Assembly: GCF_020215665.1 (NCBI RefSeq)
Contig: NZ_CP084061.1
Span: 2,450,001 to 2,514,000, forward strand
Source of the DNA: Blautia parvula
GTDB taxonomy: Bacteria; Bacillota; Clostridia; Lachnospirales; Lachnospiraceae
DNA: 64,000 bases
Reading direction: 5' to 3'
Shown: one piece after another, positions 61,172 to 64,000 of the stretch
Numbering within the stretch: the first letter of the stretch is position 1
Layout of the letters: each line of letters begins with the position of its first letter
Notes under the pieces: model-generated
Databases searched by the model: none
Told to the model about the DNA's origin: nothing
Seen by the model: the letters and a program-made list of their open reading frames with translations, nothing else
Made by a program: the position numbers and the translations under genes

Positions 61172-62215
61172 ATGATAAACAAAAAACCAACCATACAGAT
61201 GGTCGCTGACAAAGCGGGCGTGTCCCGTGGAACGGTAGACCGTGTTCTCAACAACCGTTCCCATGTAAGCCCGGACGTTTACGAAAGGGTCATGGCAGCC
61301 ATTCAGGAGACCGGCTACCTTACCCCCCGCAGCACCTACCAGAAAACCTTGTTTGGTCAGGGCTTTCCGCCGATCAAGCTTGGTGTGCTTCTGCCCAACT
61401 GGACCGGCCATTTCCGCTGGGAGATCATGCGCGGCATTGAAGCTGCCCAGGCCGAGCTCACTGATTTCCATGTAAAGATCCTGGTAGAAGAATGCGAAAC
61501 CGACATCCCGGAGGAAAGCATCGAAAAACTGGACGCGCTTTTAGAGGCGGGCATTCAGGGCGCTGCTGTCTGCACCATGAACGACCCATCCATTGAGGAG
61601 AAGATCCGTTCCCTCACCCAAAAAGACATCCCGGTCATCACCTTCAACAGTGATCTGCCCGGCACCGACAGACTCTGCTTCATCGGTCAGGACTACAATA
61701 AAAGCGGCCGCATTGCCGCCGAACTCATCAGCAAATGCATCCCCTCCACCGGCAGAATCCTTGCCGCGGCGGGCAACCTGGAATTCGACGGCCACCGTGC
61801 CCGTCTGGACGGCTTCTGCACCCGCATGTCTGAGATTGGCTTCCCCCGGGACCAGATCCAGGTCATAGAGACCTACAACAACTACCAGCTCACCTACAAA
61901 AAAGTCCTCAGCGCCCTTCAGGAAGACCCGGCCATAAAAGCCATTTACATGGCCAACCGCAGCGTAGCCGGCTGTACCAAAGCCGTGGAGACGGCACAAA
62001 AAAAAGGAGAGATCCGCATCATCTGCCATGACATGTCAGAACACACGAAATCTCTCCTTCTGGATGGAACCATAGACTTTTCCATCTCCCAGGACCTCCA
62101 CCGCCAGGGCTACCTCCCCCTGATCTACCTAAGAGACTACCTTCACAAACAAAAACTCCCCCCAACCCAGGACACCGCCGCCAACATCTCCATCCTCTGC
62201 TCCCAAAACCTGTAA
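61172..62215 (+). CDS. LacI family transcriptional regulator
   Basis: An N-terminal LacI HTH (TIQMVADKAGVSRGTVDRVL) with the hinge region and a periplasmic-binding-protein-like sugar domain (IKLGVLLPNW, ITFNSDLPGTDRLCFIGQD); 347 residues. GGAGG precedes the ATG by 4 bp. The recognition helix reads RGTVDRVLNN instead of the more usual TTVSRVLN, as in a subset that binds non-classical operators. Divergent from the dehydrogenase-isomerase-transporter operon, where twin palindromes overlap the start of transcription. Its last 150 bp are very poor in G and T on the coding strand. Confidence 0.92.
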   Translation: MINKKPTIQMVADKAGVSRGTVDRVLNNRSHVSPDVYERVMAAIQETGYLTPRSTYQKTLFGQGFPPIKLGVLLPNWTGHFRWEIMRGIEAAQAELTDFHVKILVEECETDIPEESIEKLDALLEAGIQGAAVCTMNDPSIEEKIRSLTQKDIPVITFNSDLPGTDRLCFIGQDYNKSGRIAAELISKCIPSTGRILAAAGNLEFDGHRARLDGFCTRMSEIGFPRDQIQVIETYNNYQLTYKKVLSALQEDPAIKAIYMANRSVAGCTKAVETAQKKGEIRIICHDMSEHTKSLLLDGTIDFSISQDLHRQGYLPLIYLRDYLHKQKLPPTQDTAANISILCSQNL

Positions 62216-62283
62216 AAAGCTCCGGTCCTGGATTCACCACCACAGCCCCCCATACACCTCCGCTCCTCCCGCTTCCACAACCA

Positions 62284-62359
62284 GTCGGCATGGAGAGGAG
62301 ACCGTATGGGCCGGCGGGCCATTACCGGTCTCCTATCCATACCGACGTCCGTGAGCCAC
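62284..62359 (-). repeat. 14-mer plus long imperfect hairpin element, copy B
   Basis: Read on the minus strand, GTGGCTCACGGACG (62359-62346) is followed by a hairpin spanning 62346-62284. The arms GTCGGTATGGATAGGAGACC and GTCGGCATGGAGAGGAGACC differ at only two positions, and the loop is GC-rich. The 14-mer starts 2 bp after the stop codon of the MATE gene. The hairpin sequence differs from that of copy A, while the 14-mer and the layout are the same. No T tract follows. Confidence 0.8.
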
Positions 62360-62361
62360 CA

Positions 62362-63708
62362 TCACACGACCGCCCTACTCCCCTTCCGATTCACCCAAAA
62401 GAAATACCCCACACACAAAACAATCTGCACCCCCGAAGAACAAGGCGTCGCCAGCCCCACCCCAAACAAGGAAACCGGCACCATCCGGCTCATCAGAAAC
62501 GATACTGGAATCCTCACTCCGAAAGCACCGACGATTCCCTGCACCATCACAAACAAAGTCTTCCCACACCCATTAAAATACCCGATCATACAAAACATCA
62601 CCGAAACCAGCAGACAGTCAATGGCATACGCCTTCAAATACTCCGCCGAAGCCGCAATAACCTCCCCATCCCTGGCAAAGATCCCCGACAGGATATCCCC
62701 GTGGAAAAATGCCCCATAAGCCATCAAAACACCCACAGCCAGCGACATCCCAATTCCGCACAGCAGCGCCTTCTTCGCCCTTCCGGCCTCCCCGGCCCCC
62801 ATATTCTGTGAGACAAACGCTGCCATGGACTGATTAAAAGCAGACGGCACAAGCATAATAAACCCACACAGCTTTTCCGCAACCCCTACTCCCGCGGAGG
62901 GAATCACTCCCAGAGAGTTGACGATGGCAGTGATCGCCAGAAACGAAATACCTACCAGCACATCCTGAAACGCGATTGGAAATCCCAGCCGGAACACTTC
63001 CCCCATCCGTTTTCTGTCAAATGCAATATCCTTTCTGTGAAAAACAAATGGAAACTTCCTCTTCCGGATGATCTGCAGCGAGATCACCACACTCAGCACC
63101 TGAGCAAGCACTGTGGCAATGGCCGCCCCCGCAGTGGCAAGCCCGAAAACACCCACCAGCAGTAAATCCCCGACAATATTAAACACACAGGCGATCGCCA
63201 CCGTAAGAAGCGGCATCCTGGAATCTCCAAGTCCCCTGAAAATACTTCCGATCACATTATACGCCACAATAAACACAGCCCCTGCGGAACAGATCCTCAC
63301 ATAAGAGACCGTGGCATCAAATGCTTCCGGCGGTGTCTGCATGATCCTGGCAATGGGCACCGCAAACGCTTCCATGATAACGGTTATCACGACACCTATG
63401 ATGATGAACAGCATGATACTGGCTCCGATGATCCTGCCGCCTTCCTCTGCTCTCCCCTCACCGATTTTTCTTCCCAGAAGAATCGTAGTACCCATGGCGA
63501 TTCCCACCACAAAAGCCGTCACAAGCTGCATCAGCCAGCTCCCCGTGGATACTGCCGACACGTCTGCCGCCTGGGCAAACTGTCCCACAACCAGCATGTC
63601 CACTGCTCCATACATGGTCTGCAGAAAAATAGCCGCCAGCACCGGCAGGGCAAATTTAACAAGCGGCATCAAGATTTTTCCTTTTGTAAAATTCTGTCCT
63701 TGACTCAT
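62362..63708 (-). CDS. MATE family efflux transporter
   Basis: Twelve-helix Na+- or H+-driven multidrug/metabolite exporter of 448 residues. The start MSQGQNFTKGKILMPLVKFA is typical of the DinF/NorM-like MATE group in Clostridia. MGTTILLGRKIGEG, GIVPSAGVGVAEK-like and VSQNMGAGEAGRAKK repeats mark the two halves. It is expressed from a consensus promoter with a structured leader. The 3' half of the gene on its coding strand is rich in G and T and poor in C and A compared with the 5' half. Confidence 0.92.
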   Translation of the reverse strand: MSQGQNFTKGKILMPLVKFALPVLAAIFLQTMYGAVDMLVVGQFAQAADVSAVSTGSWLMQLVTAFVVGIAMGTTILLGRKIGEGRAEEGGRIIGASIMLFIIIGVVITVIMEAFAVPIARIMQTPPEAFDATVSYVRICSAGAVFIVAYNVIGSIFRGLGDSRMPLLTVAIACVFNIVGDLLLVGVFGLATAGAAIATVLAQVLSVVISLQIIRKRKFPFVFHRKDIAFDRKRMGEVFRLGFPIAFQDVLVGISFLAITAIVNSLGVIPSAGVGVAEKLCGFIMLVPSAFNQSMAAFVSQNMGAGEAGRAKKALLCGIGMSLAVGVLMAYGAFFHGDILSGIFARDGEVIAASAEYLKAYAIDCLLVSVMFCMIGYFNGCGKTLFVMVQGIVGAFGVRIPVSFLMSRMVPVSLFGVGLATPCSSGVQIVLCVGYFFWVNRKGSRAVV

Positions 63709-63868
63709 ACTCTCATTTTTCTCCTTTTGCTCGTAATGTACATTTCACGGAGGTTTCATACTATAAAAGGCTCTAAACCCACACAAAAAACCGGATAAGA
63801 AGCAGGCATCTCAGCCAGCATCTTATCCGGTTACCATTTCTGTCAGAATGGTTCACCCTCCGATGAAC
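63709..63868 (-). promoter_or_regulatory. Structured 5' leader of the MATE gene, possible riboswitch or attenuator
   Basis: From a start near 63868 the leader is about 160 nt. It first holds a small stem region (CCATTCTGACAGAAATGG, 63832-63849 vicinity), then a strong intrinsic terminator (63789-63832), and then about 75 nt up to the start codon. A terminator between promoter and gene is the layout of a riboswitch or other transcription attenuator. I could not match it to a known class. Confidence 0.6.
63789..63832 (-). terminator. Intrinsic terminator inside the MATE leader
   Basis: AACCGGATAAGA pairs with TCTTATCCGGTT (12 bp) around a 20-nt loop, followed on the minus strand by six T. It precedes, not follows, the coding sequence. 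Confidence 0.85.
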
Positions 63869-63874
63869 GCTGTC

Positions 63875-63903
63875 ATTATATAACATGACTTTTTATTTGT
63901 CAA
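63875..63903 (-). promoter_or_regulatory. Perfect-consensus promoter of the MATE gene
   Basis: On the minus strand TTGACA and TATAAT are perfect and 17 bp apart. The remaining 97 bases to the window end hold no gene that I can support. Confidence 0.85.
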
Positions 63904-64000
63904 GATTCTTCCGAAGCTGTCAGAGAAAAAATGCGGTGTATATTACCCTGAATCTATTCTTCGCTCTTTTCTCCTAACACTTCGCGCAGCTGCACTTTGC

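Noticed and set aside
62290-62811. Long open frames antisense to the MATE 3' end
   Set aside because: They arise from the unusual A- and C-rich plus strand, which is poor in stop codons; no ribosome binding site, and the composition of the products is not protein-like.
63785-63868. TPP riboswitch suggested by CTGAGA in the MATE leader
   Set aside because: Only the short GGCTGAGAT string matches and it lies in the terminator loop; the second conserved TPP segment (CCTGATCTGGATAAT) is absent.

Overview
The window looks like chromosomal DNA of a gut-type Lachnospiraceae (Clostridia; something close to Blautia is my guess). This rests on strong GGAGG-type ribosome binding sites, canonical TTGACA/TATAAT promoters, roughly balanced base composition, and the gene families present: DUF1848, EcsC, ROK regulators, a Clostridium-type narABC cluster, GPH sugar porters and an MrfA-type helicase. 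No rRNA, tRNA, CRISPR array, phage module or intact insertion sequence was seen. The species assignment is inference.

Layout. 1-8.7 kb (minus strand): HtrA-type membrane protease, GlmS, then a surface-polysaccharide group (glycosyltransferase, LCP ligase with a repetitive acidic tail, polyprenyl sugar-phosphate transferase), then shikimate kinase. 8.7-12.5 kb: a compact five-gene thiol/electron-transfer operon (TlpA-like lipoprotein, a 48-residue CXXC protein, a membrane polyferredoxin, an Rrf2 regulator and an RclA-like flavoprotein) behind a perfect-consensus promoter that carries repeated operators. 12.6-18.5 kb: zinc alcohol dehydrogenase with a divergent ROK regulator, a Cache-GGDEF diguanylate cyclase, an EEP-family phosphohydrolase and a small unknown protein. 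18.5-24.5 kb: nitrate reductase cluster (narA, narB, narC, a TDT/SLAC1-like channel and a Crp/Fnr-family regulator). 24.5-28.3 kb: FGGY kinase and SDR dehydrogenase with a second ROK regulator. 28.3-40 kb: DUF1848, beta-helix protein, GGDEF-EAL protein, EcsC, a UvrD-like helicase and an MrfA-like helicase. 40-45.2 kb: TetR plus an ABC exporter, a metallo-hydrolase, and a MerR regulator with its target TsaA/TrmO-like gene. 45.2-45.6 kb: a probable type I toxin-antitoxin locus. 45.6-51.2 kb: L-fucose operon (fucI, kinase, fucA, fucU) with a divergent AraC activator. 51.2-56.7 kb: a small assembly-line-like operon (fatty-acyl ligase, carrier protein, free-standing condensation protein, hydrolase, SCP2 protein) with a divergent TetR. 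56.7-62.2 kb: methyltransferase and a LacI-controlled sugar/polyol operon. 62.3-64 kb: a MATE exporter behind a structured leader.

The genes largely form small self-regulated modules. In most of them a local regulator is transcribed away from its operon and palindromic sites sit on the promoter (ROK 13.7 kb, ROK 26.9 kb, TetR 40.25 kb, MerR 44.67 kb, TetR 55.95 kb, LacI 60.9 kb).

The most unusual signals are not genes. Two hairpin elements, each preceded by the same 14-mer (40076 on the plus strand, 62359 on the minus strand), sit at the centre of roughly kilobase-wide zones in which the strand carrying the element is strongly G- and T-enriched, even inside the flanking coding sequences. A 166-bp near-perfect palindrome at 42741-42906 has replaced the last codons and stop of an ABC permease. 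A convergent pair of small transcripts with related 5' ends surrounds a 28-residue hydrophobic peptide gene.
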